From the NCBI GenBank assembly GCA_947044405.1, contig CAMRHE010000035.1:4871501-4935500 (forward strand): a stretch of 64,000 nucleotides of DNA, given 5' to 3'. Both the position numbers and the translations under genes were made by a program. Each line of letters opens with the position of its first letter. Positions within the stretch are counted from its first letter, which is position 1. This DNA is from Leptodactylus fallax (Eukaryota > Chordata > Amphibia > Anura > Leptodactylidae). Under the pieces are notes generated by a model. The model had not been told where the DNA came from. It made no database searches and was given only the letters and a program-made list of their open reading frames with translations. Of the stretch, positions 1 through 11,700 are shown one piece after another.

Positions 1-723
1 TAAGATGTGTACACAGCTAAAAAATTTTGGTGCATGTTTGGGCCTTCTGTGCAACACAAATGTAAACCTACCACAGCTATGAGCTGGATTTCCACTATCA
101 TACAAAATAATTAGGTGCATTATAAGTTAGTTCTGCTGTATGAGTTCTATTTAAAATCATCCATATTGTAGTGATAATAAAATAGTTACTATCATTCTTC
201 ATTAAGGTGCTACCCCTGTTAATCACTGCTTTGAAGCAATGTCCTCATGTAAACAGAGTGACTGTAGTAGCATTTTTTTCTATGGTGACATTTTGTTCAG
301 AGGTCATTCAAGTTCTGAATAAATAAACTGTGTTTTACTAAAATGTCCTAGCTAATTTCAGTATTCAAGACTTTTATAGTTGGATATACATTTATCAGAT
401 AACTGATAACCCTGTGTTCACTAAAGCAGTTCTGAATATTATTCTCTTTCACATTTCACAGTCTCTTCTGACAAAATGTTAAACACAAGATACAAGATTT
501 GGTCTATTTATATGTAATGGACATGAGAGATTGGGCTTCATTTGGTCAAGGGTGCAGTTATTTGTGCTCTTAGCTGCCCAATGAATTTTTAAAAGTCTTC
601 AAAAATACTAAAGTTCAAAAGTGTCCTTATGTTTCATGTCCCAAATCTTTATTGTCAGTCTTTGCACATACTGACACATCACTACATTAAAAGACTTTAT
701 GTAGGTCTTTTTTCCTTATTCTA
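1..723. other. Non-coding flank with poly(A) signal
   Basis: AT-rich sequence with no frame that looks coding. On the minus strand an AATAAA hexamer lies at 648-653, about 70 bases past the stop codon of the candidate terminal exon at 724-830. The stretch between them is therefore probably a short 3' UTR. Nothing else is recognised here. Confidence 0.4.
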
Positions 724-830
724 TTAAGTGTCATTCTGTGTTATATCATTCCATTGCTGGATCTCCTGCAGTAATTTGTGAAAGGTGGCAACTACATCTA
801 AGTCTTCACCATCAACTCTATCTCTATTTG
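724..830 (-). CDS. Candidate terminal coding exon of an unrecognised gene
   Basis: On the minus strand a pyrimidine-rich tract ending in TAG at 831-833 is followed by an open frame. After a split codon it gives 34 residues and a TAA at 724-726. The peptide begins NRDRVDGEDLDVV and ends QQWNDITQNDT. It is charged, with an amphipathic middle (FHKLLQEIQQW), unlike translated repeat. AATAAA follows at 648-653. The acceptor, frame, stop and poly(A) signal are all in the right order and spacing for a last exon. I do not recognise the protein and found no upstream exon; they could lie anywhere between here and MAP3K7. A chance open frame is the alternative. Confidence 0.35.
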
Positions 831-1403
831 CTATTGGAAAGTATGAAAAATAAATTTTAGCTAAAGAAATATAACACTAACTGATCATGGTTGAACACCA
901 AATGTTTCCTAAGTAAAATATACACATTTTTTACATATAGAAATGCCACATGCTTCTTGTTACTTTCTGTGCTTTAAGTCGGCTCTTCACGTAAGTCATT
1001 TGAATGATGTGTAGGCATTTATGGGTGGGTGAGGGTGGCAGAAATTTAGTATAAAAGAAAGGGGAGGAAGTATTTTCATGACTTAATAGAGAAGCGCACT
1101 GTCGGCTTTCCCGTTATGTACCCTGGGGCTGGAGATATTGGTGCTGTTAGTTTCGGCACCGATCTCTCCCCACTGTCAGAAGGGCATTCCTGACAGTCTA
1201 GCTGGGATGTGAGGAACGCCCCCCTGAAAATGGCTATGGATTTTATCACAAGTAGGCGCAATTGGTTATGTTACAAGTTCCTTATTATGTAATTCTGAAG
1301 ATTTAACAATAAATAATCACAGTAAAATCACTGTCAACACATTTGCATACCATCACAGGCAGGCTTACAATAAATGGTAACACCTCTATGATAAATCAAA
1401 GAA
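831..1403. other. No gene; small hairpin
   Basis: No coding signal is visible. A GC-richer block at about 1074-1256 stands out from its AT-rich surroundings and carries a 7-bp inverted repeat (CTGTCAG...CTGACAG, 1173-1196). It may be a short dispersed repeat, but no second copy is seen in the window. Confidence 0.3.
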
Positions 1404-1613
1404 CTAACCCTGAGGGTACCACGACCATCGCAAAAAAACTCGAACAAAGTTCGACTTTTTTGCAACTTGAAGTTGCAGTTGTCGCACCCTCAGGGTAATA
1501 ATGTGACTCCATTCACTAAAATGAGTGAAAGACAAGCAGAGCAAAAGGGCGATCATTGGTTGTGCAACAGGAGTTGTGGCAAAAGCGCAGTGTAGCACTA
1601 GCCTAAAGCAGTA
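1404..1613. repeat. Dispersed fold-back repeat, copy 1
   Basis: ACCCTGAGGGT at 1409 and ACCCTCAGGGT near 1488 bound an imperfect inverted repeat. Its arms also share a GTTGCA/TGCAAC core. The right part, from the AGTTGCAGTTGTCGC block to GTAGCACTAGCCTAA, is repeated with divergence at 4883-5016. This suggests a non-autonomous DNA transposon of unassigned family. Confidence 0.5.
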
Positions 1614-2917
1614 AACATACAATAAAGTATCTAACCTATGCTGGCGATAAGGTTGCCTCACACAGATGTCATCTAATGCTACACATGTTTCGGTACTAGC
1701 CTCCTTCTGATCCACTCCCCCCCGAAGAAAGCTAGTGCCAAAATGTGTGCAGGAATGTACCAGCAATAAAATCAACCTCTGAACTGTTCGCAGATTAAAG
1801 CATCAGCTCATGGAACATAACCATGTACAAAAAAAATTAAATAAAATAAAAAATATACAATAATAAAATGTAATTAGTTGACAAGTAGATACATTTTTAA
1901 ATATGTACAGCCCATTTAAATCCAAAAAAGAAAATGAAAACAAGAAACATCACTGAAACATCAGCATTTATAGAAAATAAGAAGAAAACTGTTCCTAAAC
2001 TTGAACTTGGTGAACCATGCAGAACAGACTAATTAACATGACACAGGAAACCATGATATAGTTCTATTAAAATCAATGTGATCTTTTCAGTTAAAATTGT
2101 GTACTGGAAATTGAATTAACAAAAAAACTGCATGTATAAAACAAATATAATTCTTGTTATGTCAAATGAAAACTAAATGTCATCATAAACTAAACAAAAG
2201 GAAAAACATCATATTCATTATGCTAAGTACTAAGTATTTTCTAATCCTTCTGTACAGCTACCATCAGTGGAAGGTTCATTATTCTTATAGTGATATGAAG
2301 TAGTGAATATCAGAGCTCAGGAGTATGAATACAGGCTGGTGTATGGTTAATGGAGGTGGGTTTAATTGAATGAATGGTAAAATGTAATTTACAATCAGGA
2401 AAGCTGCTAGATGTCTATGACATCCCATCAGCAATAACACCATCAGGCAGTAGTAGATACAAATACATAAATAAACTTTTCTTACATTTGTAAGCTGTGA
2501 GATGCTCTCAGTCCAGTGTGCATGCAGGGGAAGCTGTTGTAGACCTGTGTGGAGGCTGTGAGGAAACCAACCCTTCTCCTTTCCATTCATTGTGTGAAGA
2601 GAGAACAGACCCTCACCCTCCACTCACTATGAACCTGTCTTGTTTCACAGTGATAACCAAGAACGGAATCTCTCTAGTAACAGGGGGTGAATAGCAAACT
2701 AGCTAGATGGGAGATACCTAATGGAAAGTATTTCAGGCTTCAGGTTTTTCAGGCAGAAAACAGCTGTATTTTTAAAGTGCATTACATTTTGGCTTAGGAT
2801 CACATGCACAATTAAATCAAACTAAGTTGTCTGAAAAGTTAGTGACCATTTAAACTTTGCAGCATCATAGGAGGTTACCTTTGAACCAAATAATTTCATA
2901 AAACTTCTAAACTGCTA
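1614..2917. other. No gene recognised
   Basis: AT-rich non-coding sequence. Open frames here (for example 2285-2623 minus) have low-complexity or repeat-like composition and no recognisable domain. Confidence 0.4.
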
Positions 2918-3560
2918 GATGTGCCCAGTGGTGAACCTAGCCTCTTTGCTGCCTGAGGCGGACTATAAAAAGGTGCCCCCCCACAAAAAAAAAAAAAAAA
3001 TTGAGTTTCCATGCTACTAGCTTCACACGCTGCTATTGTCACACAATAAACATACAAAATACACAAAGTGATAAAACAGTTTTAAAGAAATCTTCTTACT
3101 GTATTACTTCAGTATCAGAGACCAACAACACGGTATTAACAATGAAAATAACTTAACACATCTTCTTGCCAGGTGAAACATCAAGGTCTTTGACCAAACT
3201 CTCTAACTACAAAAGAGACAACAGAATACACAAATAAAAACTATTGCAATGCTTATTACAAAGAGTCCCCCGACATGCTCCCCAGTGATTAGCTGTAATC
3301 TATGGGGAAACCTGACGTCAATGAGTTGTTTGTATAATTCTGAAAAGGACAGGTCCTCCAGAGAAAAAGACCCTCCCTCATGCCAAAAGATGAGGATCCT
3401 GTAAGAGGACCACTTCTTTTTACTTACGATTCCCTATTATGGGCCGTTAGCACACCAGTAAATGAAGAAGAATACCTGCTGATAAGACCAAGATGAATAG
3501 GCCTAATAAAAATGAGTTTTCTGAATTGCACTTTTTCACTGCCCCCAGCTTATTTAAACT

Positions 3561-3600
3561 TTAAAAGGGTTGTCCATTTTTGCCTGGACAACCCCTTTAA
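3561..3600. repeat. 40-bp TTAA-ended hairpin
   Basis: TTAAAAGGGTTGTCC and GGACAACCCCTTTAA face each other around a 10-base loop. The ends match the TTAAAGGGGTTGTCC termini of larger fold-backs in this window. It looks like a T2/Kolobok-type MITE deleted down to little more than its termini. Confidence 0.6.
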
Positions 3601-4128
3601 TGTTTGTGGGACAAATTGTTCTTCATAATGGTACCATTTATTATTCTGTACAATGTGCTGGGAAGCTGCAAAAAAATTCAGAATTGGGAGGAAATGAAGA
3701 AAAAGTGCATTTCTGCGACTTTCTTATGGGCTTTGTTTTTACGGTGTTCACTCTGCAGCCAAAATGACATGTCACCTGTATTCTGTGTTTCTGTACAATT
3801 CCGAGGATACCAAACTTATATAGTTTTATTTACATTTTAATCCTATAACAAAGATCTAAAACATTTTTTTTTTAAATTGGCATATTCTGACACCCGTAAC
3901 TGTTTTTTTATATTTCAGTGTACGGGGATGCATAGGGCCCCTTGTTTTGCAGGACCAGGTGTACTTTTTAGTTATATCATTTTGGGGAATGTCTATTGCT
4001 TTGACCACCTTTTATTCAAATTTTTATGAGAGGCAAAACAGCGGAAAAACAGCGGTTCGGCACTTTTGATTTATTTTTCCCCGCTATGGCATTCACCGTA
4101 TGGGAAAAATATTTTTATAAGTTTTGGG
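3601..4128. repeat. Dispersed repeat family R1, copy A (truncated)
   Basis: This shares GTTTGTGGGACAAATTGTTC, TGGTACCATTTATTATTCTG and the AAAATGACATGTCACCTGTA block with sequence at 28827-29699, 29707-30818 and 45894-46754. The copy begins inside the family, directly after the hairpin at 3561-3600. The open frames inside (3570-3767, 3604-3840) are repeat, not gene. Confidence 0.55.
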
Positions 4129-4882
4129 CATCTGCTGAGAATTCCACTGAGCCTGAGAATTGGGTCTTTCTTCAACCACTGGGAGTTCAGCCTGACCGCA
4201 GCCGCTTGGTGGATATACAAACCCACGCTCCCATTCTCTTAAATAGGAGCGCCGCAGATAGACTATATTCAGCCTGGCTGTGGTCAGGCTGAATTTCAAG
4301 TGGAGGAGAAAAAAACTAATTCTCAAGCAAAAGGGGGGTCTCAGCAGACAGACACCCAAAACGCCCCCTCCCCAACCACTCCCCCCCCACGGCACCCAAC
4401 ATCCATGGCACCCCAAACCTCGCAGGAACCATACAGCATGGTTCTCTGCATAGTAGTTAGACCAGATTATGGTAGATCAGATCTTCCACCAATCTGATAT
4501 TGACAATCTATCCTTAGCCTAAGTCTCCACGTAGCGGGCCGCAGCAAAAAAGCGCTGCAGGAAAAAAAAATGGAGGCAATGCATCGCAGCACTTTTCACA
4601 GACTGTCCACAGAGGTTTCCTCTGTGGACTTTCTCTTTCTATTTATACCTATATGGAAACCACCGGCGTTTCCATAGGTATAATTGACATGGTGCGATTT
4701 CCAAAACCGCAATGGTTAGGTTAGGACTACATGACAATTTTGGGTGTTTCCTGTCACGTGATCAATGATTACTGGGTTGCCCTGTGACTCCTTCACTAAT
4801 ATTAGTGAATGGAGTCACATTGCAACCTCTAGTGCTTTTGCGACTGTGACTTCAAGTCACAAAAGGGTTGAGCAATGCTTGG

Positions 4883-5016
4883 CTTGAAGTTGCGGTTGTG
4901 GCACCCTCAGGATCTCAATGTGACTTCATTCACTAACATTAGTGAAGGAATCGCAGGGAGACCCAGCGATTTTTGGTCATGCAATAGGCAGCCAAGATCG
5001 CAATGCAGTGCTAGCC
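4883..5016. repeat. Dispersed fold-back repeat, copy 2
   Basis: A divergent second copy of the right part of the repeat at 1404-1613, sharing GAAGTTGCGGTTGTGGCACC and CAGTGCTAGCCTTA. It sits inside the hAT element, so one of the two copies inserted after, or travelled with, the hAT. Confidence 0.5.
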
Positions 5017-5469
5017 TTATTAAAGAGAACCTTTCATTGTCCTCATGAATATGAGGTTTTATATACCGCTAGAAAGCCGACATAGGTTTTTTTTTAAATT
5101 TGTAACATATTTGTAATGGGTCTGTCAGGTGCATTTTACTGGGTAGGGAAAAACAGCAGAATATATTCAGGATTATCACAATGACAAACCATGACATGAC
5201 CTGAGACATGAATGGAGCCTAAGCTTTATTTACATAAAAATACTTTGCATTTGTTTTTGTGATTTTTCAAACAATGTCTCAACATATAGCCTTTTAACCC
5301 TTCATGCTACAGAGATTAGCTGACAAAACTATAACTGTAATGTGATGGTTTGAGCAGCAGTGTACTAAGGTTATATGGGCCTGGCATGAGCTACCCTTAC
5401 AGTGCTGGGCACATAATCCCTGTTCCTTATCACAGAGGATATTCTTTGCTTGGAGGCTTTTTCTGCCAA

Positions 5470-5805
5470 CGCCCCTCCCCTCCCCCTGCGACATCCAACA
5501 TCCACTGCAACCCAAACCTTGTCTCACCTGTCCCCCCTTGCAACACCCAACATCCACTGTTCCCCAAACCTTGCCTCACCCGCCCCCCCTGCGACACCCA
5601 ACATCCACCGCACCCCAAACCTTGCCTCACCTGCCCCCCCTGCGACACCCAACATCCACCGCACCCCAAACCTTGCCTCACCTGCCCCTGCTGCGACACC
5701 CAACATCCACCGCACCCCAAACCTTGCCTCACCCGCCCCCCCTGCGACACCCAACATCTACCGCACCCCAAACTTTGCCTCACCTGCCCCCCCTGCGACA
5801 CCCAA
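5470..5805. repeat. 51-bp minisatellite, left part
   Basis: About 6.5 tandem units with exact 51-base spacing of the CCCAACATCC word (5546, 5597, 5648, 5699, 5750, 5801). Because 51 is a multiple of three, long frames stay open on both strands (5350-5966). These are artefacts. The array is cut at 5805 by the gypsy element and resumes at 14420. Confidence 0.9.
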
Positions 5806-6927
5806 TGTGGCATCCCAGAGCTGGCTATGGCTGGGCTGAGGGTGATCTCTGTGCATTGTATTATTTCCTGTTGCTTCATAGCCTGTGTGACATAGCAGGG
5901 GGTCCTGAGTCTCACACAACACAGCGCCACCTAGTGAGCCTCACACATGCATTACACCTCCCATAGGATTGAATAGTAACCAAATGTCCAATGGGAGGAC
6001 ATCGCCTGGGAAAAGGGGAGGAGTCAGCTGATCACTGGGTCCCCATGGTAACACCCCTGCAGGAAGGTCCTGCGTGTGAGGAGTTAGAAGTGTGGAGTGT
6101 TAGGAGGAGGAGGTGAGGAGATAAGTGTGATGTCCTGTGAAGAAAGCAGTGAGTATAGTGCAGGAATCTCAAGTCCTAGACAGGCCCAGGAAGGTTGGAG
6201 AGCTAACATACTCCAGCTATTCAGAAGATCCTGTCCCCTGTCTGCCTAGCCATCGCCCTGAAGGAAGTCAAGCATCATTATCTTGTCAGCCTGAGACTGT
6301 GGAGAGAACATTCTGGAACACGTGCTCCATAGCAAGTATCACAGGATCCAGGGGCCAAGGCCAGACCTGTGGAATATCCCGCCACCCTGACTATTGCACC
6401 CCCGAAACTCTGAGCTATCAGGACCACATAACGTGAGTGGGGAATATTATGTACTAGTATCATGGTGGGCATCCTCCTATGAGCCAAATAGGAGCCCAGA
6501 CGCACCTTAGGGCTGTAACACTGAAGTATAAGGGGCTAGGAACACCTTTCATCAAGTCTACCCTGCACCCCAGGACTTTGCTGTGTCACCAGGCGTACCC
6601 CGTTGTTTTGTATTGAAGAAACTGTTTAAGCATTTGTGCCTCCACACCCATGGAAGAAAAAGTTCAACTTTACAACCGTTTCTGTGTCTGACTCTGCACC
6701 GACAACATCAGGGCGCCCCAAACACCACCAGGCGGCACAGTATAGGGGAAGCGCCCCGGGGGAACAATCACCACCAACATTTGTGCAGCCCCCTCATCAC
6801 CGGTACCAGTGGTGGTAACGTGGGACAGCACCAGCGCTGCGCCCTCGTGCCCAGAGACCGTGACAAGTCTGCGCTGTTTGCACCCCGCAATCCCAACTGC
6901 AGCGTTACCTTCCATCTGGTCACCGCA
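5806..6927 (+). repeat. Gypsy 5' LTR
   Basis: 1122 bp, TG...CA ended. It matches the 3' LTR almost base for base; an extra C in one homopolymer and a missing C in another keep the two LTRs the same length. The promoter should lie here, but I did not find a convincing TATA box. Confidence 0.92.
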
Positions 6928-7691
6928 AGAAAAACTGGCGTCACGAACAGGATACGGGTGTGTGCCATTTTGAGAAAGTCGCCACGAAAAGTGCGCCAAA
7001 TTGTCTCCAGAGCATCGGTCTTTATTGTGGACTTTGCTAAGATCAAGTTTATTCCCTGAGAGTGCTTGCAACAAAGAGGGGGAGCCCTATACCCCTGAAG
7101 TAAGCCCTAAAGACTGTCCTCTCAGTGTGTTACAGCCCTGGAAGAGTTAAAACGCCCAGGACTTGTTTGCTGCGCCACATCGCTGTGTAAGAACGCCCAC
7201 AAAGGGTTAACTGAACCTTGCAAAAGTGCGGGAGAATTTTAGCACTGCCCATGAGGCCAGGAGACCCATCTGCCGCCATCTTAGGAGAGCCCAGAATGCT
7301 GAGCGCAATGCTCCAGCGCACCCATACAAGAAAGTGAAAGGCGAACGTGCCAGCGCCATTTCTGACTCTCCGGTGCCGCATCACCGTCCCTGCTGTGCAC
7401 CGCTGATCTCTGGTCCACGCTGCAGTTGCTGTCAGTGAGTACTGTGCCTCCCTGTCCTTGTCTTCAGTCCTCCCACGGCCCCAGCGAGTGTTTTCCGTGT
7501 ACAGTGTCCGTGGGGAGTTCCACCATTAAAGAGGGGGAGCACACCGTCAGCCTGCATCACAGTGACTCTGTTAATAGCTACAGCATTCTTAAAGGGACAG
7601 CATTCCAAGTTGTAGTCTCCATTCCCTGCCAGCAAGCAGTTGAGTTTCTTAAAGAGACGGCGACCTAATTTCAGTCATACCTGCAAACAAC
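6928..7691 (+). other. Gypsy leader with primer-binding site
   Basis: Untranslated region between the LTR and gag. TGGCGTCACGAACAGGAT begins about 8 bases past the LTR and is the likely primer-binding site because of its position and TGG start. I do not assign the tRNA. Short open frames in the leader are not conserved-looking. Confidence 0.6.
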
Positions 7692-8780
7692 ATGACTGAG
7701 CAAAGTGACATTGTGCCATCTGTTTCTAGTGATCCAGCAGTGCCCATGGCGAGCAGCCTACCATTCACCATGCCATTTTACCCTGGCGCACCATGGCTGC
7801 CGCGCTACAAAGGGGAGGCGCATACCCTCAGGGACTTTCGTGAGAAGATGCTGTCTCTCTTCCAGTTCTATCCTCTGAATACAGAACAGCAGATACAGAT
7901 CCTGCTGGGCCAGCTTGAGGGTGCTGCAGCTAGGGAGGTCAAATCCTGGCCTGCCTCTGACAAAAGAACCCCTGGGCAAATTCTGGACAAACTCCAGGTG
8001 AACTTTGACGTGCGATCTGTCTCCGAGGTAAAGATGCGCTTCTTTTCCAGACGACAACTACCTGGTGAGACCCTGCGGGACTATGCTTTATCCCTCCAAG
8101 AGGCGTTCAGAGCTGTGGTGCAAGTGGATCCACGTGAAAATGTGGACTCTGATAAAATCTTGCTTGACCGCTTCATAGAAGGGGCGGGTACCACATTGCT
8201 CCAGAGTCAGTTGCGAATGCTTGCTGCACAACATCCCAGCATCACGTTTGCTGACTTCAAGGCCCTTGCCATCCAGGTCTTGGGACAGGAGCAGTCCCAG
8301 CCGAGCCCAGTCATCTGTGCTCCCTCACCTGGACCCTCAACAAGCATCGCTCCAGTTGTCCTGCCACTACCTCTGGGTACCTCACCTGCTGCCCAAACTG
8401 CGCAGACTACACCAGCAGACTCCAGAGATGACCTCCTGGCCCGAGTGGATCATCTGACCCGTGCCATGGAACAGATCACCGTCCGTCTAGATCGTCTGAC
8501 CCAGCCGTCTTCATCGTCCAGTGATCCTTTGCGAAGTCTCAACATCTCACCTGAGTCGCCACCCAGACGTCTGTCTTCAGTGAAACCTCCGCAGAGTGAG
8601 AGGCCATACTGTACCTATTGCCATAGATATGGACACACCAGGCCTCGGTGTTTTCAGTTAAACGGGCCACCCCCGAGGCAGCGGGCCGCCCCTCGGGAGG
8701 AAAGAAGAAGGGCCCAGGTGAATCTTCAGTGCCATTGTCACGCTTCGTCTCAGCCTGCCCACACATCACAATCCGGGTGA
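7692..8780 (+). CDS. gag: Gypsy Gag polyprotein
   Basis: 362 residues from the ATG at 7692, the first long-frame ATG after the leader. Gag forms the virus-like particle and packages element RNA. The N-terminal half contains the conserved retrotransposon Gag pattern around FREKMLSLFQFY and QLEGAAAREV. A proline/serine-rich stretch follows. Near the end is a CCHC zinc knuckle, YCTYCHRYGHTRPRC (C-x2-C-x4-H-x4-C), which binds nucleic acid. The final codons overlap pol by 133 bases in the -1 frame, and the last residues past the frameshift site (8663) are unique to unshifted Gag. No stop or frameshift interrupts it. Confidence 0.93.
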   Translation: MTEQSDIVPSVSSDPAVPMASSLPFTMPFYPGAPWLPRYKGEAHTLRDFREKMLSLFQFYPLNTEQQIQILLGQLEGAAAREVKSWPASDKRTPGQILDKLQVNFDVRSVSEVKMRFFSRRQLPGETLRDYALSLQEAFRAVVQVDPRENVDSDKILLDRFIEGAGTTLLQSQLRMLAAQHPSITFADFKALAIQVLGQEQSQPSPVICAPSPGPSTSIAPVVLPLPLGTSPAAQTAQTTPADSRDDLLARVDHLTRAMEQITVRLDRLTQPSSSSSDPLRSLNISPESPPRRLSSVKPPQSERPYCTYCHRYGHTRPRCFQLNGPPPRQRAAPREERRRAQVNLQCHCHASSQPAHTSQSG

Positions 8781-11700
8781 ACGGCGTCCCTCTGACAGCG
8801 TTGGTGGACACTGGATCTCAGGTAACAACCCTGCGCAAGCAGGTGTTCCTTGAACATTGGGACTTAGGTGTGTTGAATAGAACACCTGACACATGGATAA
8901 ATCTGTGTGCCAGCAATGGACAGCCCATACCACAGCAGGGTTATTGGGAACCCACTATCCAGATTGGGGACTTGAAACTGCCTAGACAGGGTGTAATTGT
9001 CACTGATGTAGAGGATGATAGGTTTGCAGTTGTAATATTAGGCATGAATGTTTTACGCCATTGCTTTGCAGAAGTGTTGGATGCCTTGCATGCCTCTCTC
9101 CTTACAGCTTCTCCCAGTGACCAGCAGACCATTCAGCGGGCCATTCGTGTACTCAATGCCCAGCACAAGTTCGCCAACAAACAAGGTGAAATTGGTCGAG
9201 TCCGGATCCAAGATACCCGTCCAGTAACCCTACAGCCTGGAACAGAAACTATGGTGTGGTGCCGTGCCCGTCCTGGCATAGAAAATCAGGACTACGAGGC
9301 CTTGCTACAACCCATACAGGTAGATGGCCAACCACTTGTCATGGCTGCCCGCAGCCTTGTCACAGTTTCCAATGGACGTGTTCCTGTCCGCTTAGTCAAC
9401 TTGGGCGATGCTCCCGTGAACCTCCACAAGTTCCACTCTGTGGCCCTGCTACACCGGTTAGCACCAGAAGACATTCTCTCTGGTGATTCTACCGCCACAC
9501 AGCGTTCCATCCAAGCTGCTGAGAACATTCAGAATGGAGCCACGAAGTCCTGGTGGGATGAATTGAACGTGGGAGACGCCAATACCCCTATAGAGCACAT
9601 CAATGGGGTTCGCAATGTGGCCAAGCGTTACCAACAGGCATTCAGCAAACACCCATTGGACTTTGGTAAGACCACGACCATACAACATCGCATTCTGACT
9701 GGCGACCACCATCCAATCAAGGAGCATCACCGTCCAATACCACCAGCGATGTACCAACCGGTGAAAAAGTTGATCCAAGAGATGCGAGATGCTGATGTCA
9801 TCCGGGAGAGTAACAGCCCCTGGGCAGCCCCGCTAGTCCTTGTCAAGAAGAAAGACGGAACCCTACGATTTTGTGTGGACTATCATAAACTCAACAACGT
9901 CACGCACAAAGACGCATACCCATTGCCGCGGATTGAGGAATCTCTAACGGCTTTGGGATCAGCTACCTGTTTCTCGACCCTGGACTTAACCAGTGGATAC
10001 TGGCAAGTCCCTATGGCGCCTGAAGATCGTGAAAAGACTGCGTTTACGACCCCGATGGGACTCTTTGAATTCAATAGTATGCCATTTGGGCTATGTAATG
10101 CCCCAGCCACATTCCAATGGCTTATGGAGAGGTGCCTCGGCCATGAGAATTTCCAGAGTGTGCTACTGTACCTGGACGATGTTATTGTATTCTCCCGGAC
10201 ATACCAAGAACACCTTCGTCACCTGTCCGAGGTATTCAAGGTAATTATACAGCACGGCCTAAAGGTGAAGCCCTCCAAGTGCTACCTGTTGAAACCCCAA
10301 GTTCACTACCTTGGGCATGTTGTGAGCGCACAAGGCATCCAACCTGATCCTGAAAAGATCACTGCAGTTCAGAACTGGCGAAGACCAACTACCGTCAAAG
10401 AAGTCCGAAGCTTCCTTGGATTCGCAGGTTACTACCGGCGTTTCATACCACACTTCGCCCAAGTAGCCGAGCCTCTGAACGAGTTGTTGCGCGGTTGTCC
10501 CAGAGAAAACTACAACCGAAAGCTTCCGGTAGACTGGACAGCGCGTCAAGAGGAAGCCTTTCAAGCGCTTAAAGCACTTCTGACGCAACCACCAATTCTA
10601 GCCTATCCCGACTACAGTCAGCCATTCCGCTTGTACACAGATGCAAGTCACCAAGGTTTGGGTGCAGTGTTGTCCCAGGTTCAGGACAACAAAGAGCGAG
10701 TCATCGCCTACGCCAGCAGGAGTCTGAGAGGTGCGGAGAAGAACGACCAGAACTATAGTTCTTTCAAACTCAAACTTCTGGCACTTGTCTGGGCCGTGAC
10801 AGAGAAGTTTAAAGACTACCTGGCTGCCACACCCTTTACCGTGTACACAGATAACAATCCGTTGGCGCATCTGGACACTGCTCGACTGGGAGCCCTTGAA
10901 CAACGGTGGGCCTCAAGACTCACGAATTACAAGTTCTCTGTCAAGTATCGCAGTGGCAAGTCCAACGCTAACGCTGATGCACTCTCAAGGTTGCCTGTGG
11001 GAGAAGAACCACCCCGAGAAGACATTTGGGAAGAGGTGGAGATGCCACCATTCTACAACAAGTTTGCCCAACAGGTTGCTATTGGTGTCCGTGTAGAAGG
11101 AGAATCTCTGGCGAAAACAGCTGCCGAATCCCTCCAGGAGCCATCTCTGTGGAAAACGTTCCAAGAAGAGAGCAGAGTTTTAGGAGAATTGTCAGATTTC
11201 CTTCTTACAGGAAGAATACCAACCCGTGTAAAGAGAGGTCTTCATGACGTGGAATTAAAACGCCTTTGGCGACAGAGGAAGCGCCTGTTTGTCCAACGAG
11301 GCCTTCTACATAGAAACACTCTTGATCCTGTCACAGGTGAAAGGCTTCATCAGATCCTCGTACCAAGAAGGGACGCACAGATGATACTTGAGGCGTATCA
11401 TGACAGATCCGGTCACTTCGGGGTACAAAAGACCGAAGCTACCATCCGTCGTCGCTTCTATTGGGTTGGGATGAGGAGTGACATTGAGAGTTGGTGCCGA
11501 GAGTGTCCCGCCTGTAGTATCACCAAGGAAGGTCGAAGAGATCAGAAGGCCCCTCTACATCCAATTAAGACTCAAAAGCCGTGTGAAATTGTTGCTCTGG
11601 ACCATGTGAAGTTGGGTCCCACACGTTCCGGCTACAGCTACGCTCTGACAATGGTGGATCATTACTCCAAGTTCCTTGTCATCGTGCCTGTCAGAGATCT

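Noticed and set aside
5470..5805. CRISPR-like regular array
   Set aside because: Units are contiguous with no unique spacers, in a vertebrate genome; it is a minisatellite.
5350..5966. Long open frames on both strands (up to 181 residues)
   Set aside because: They come from the 51-bp array, whose unit is a multiple of three. Composition is repetitive Pro/Thr/His or Gly/Arg, with no start context.
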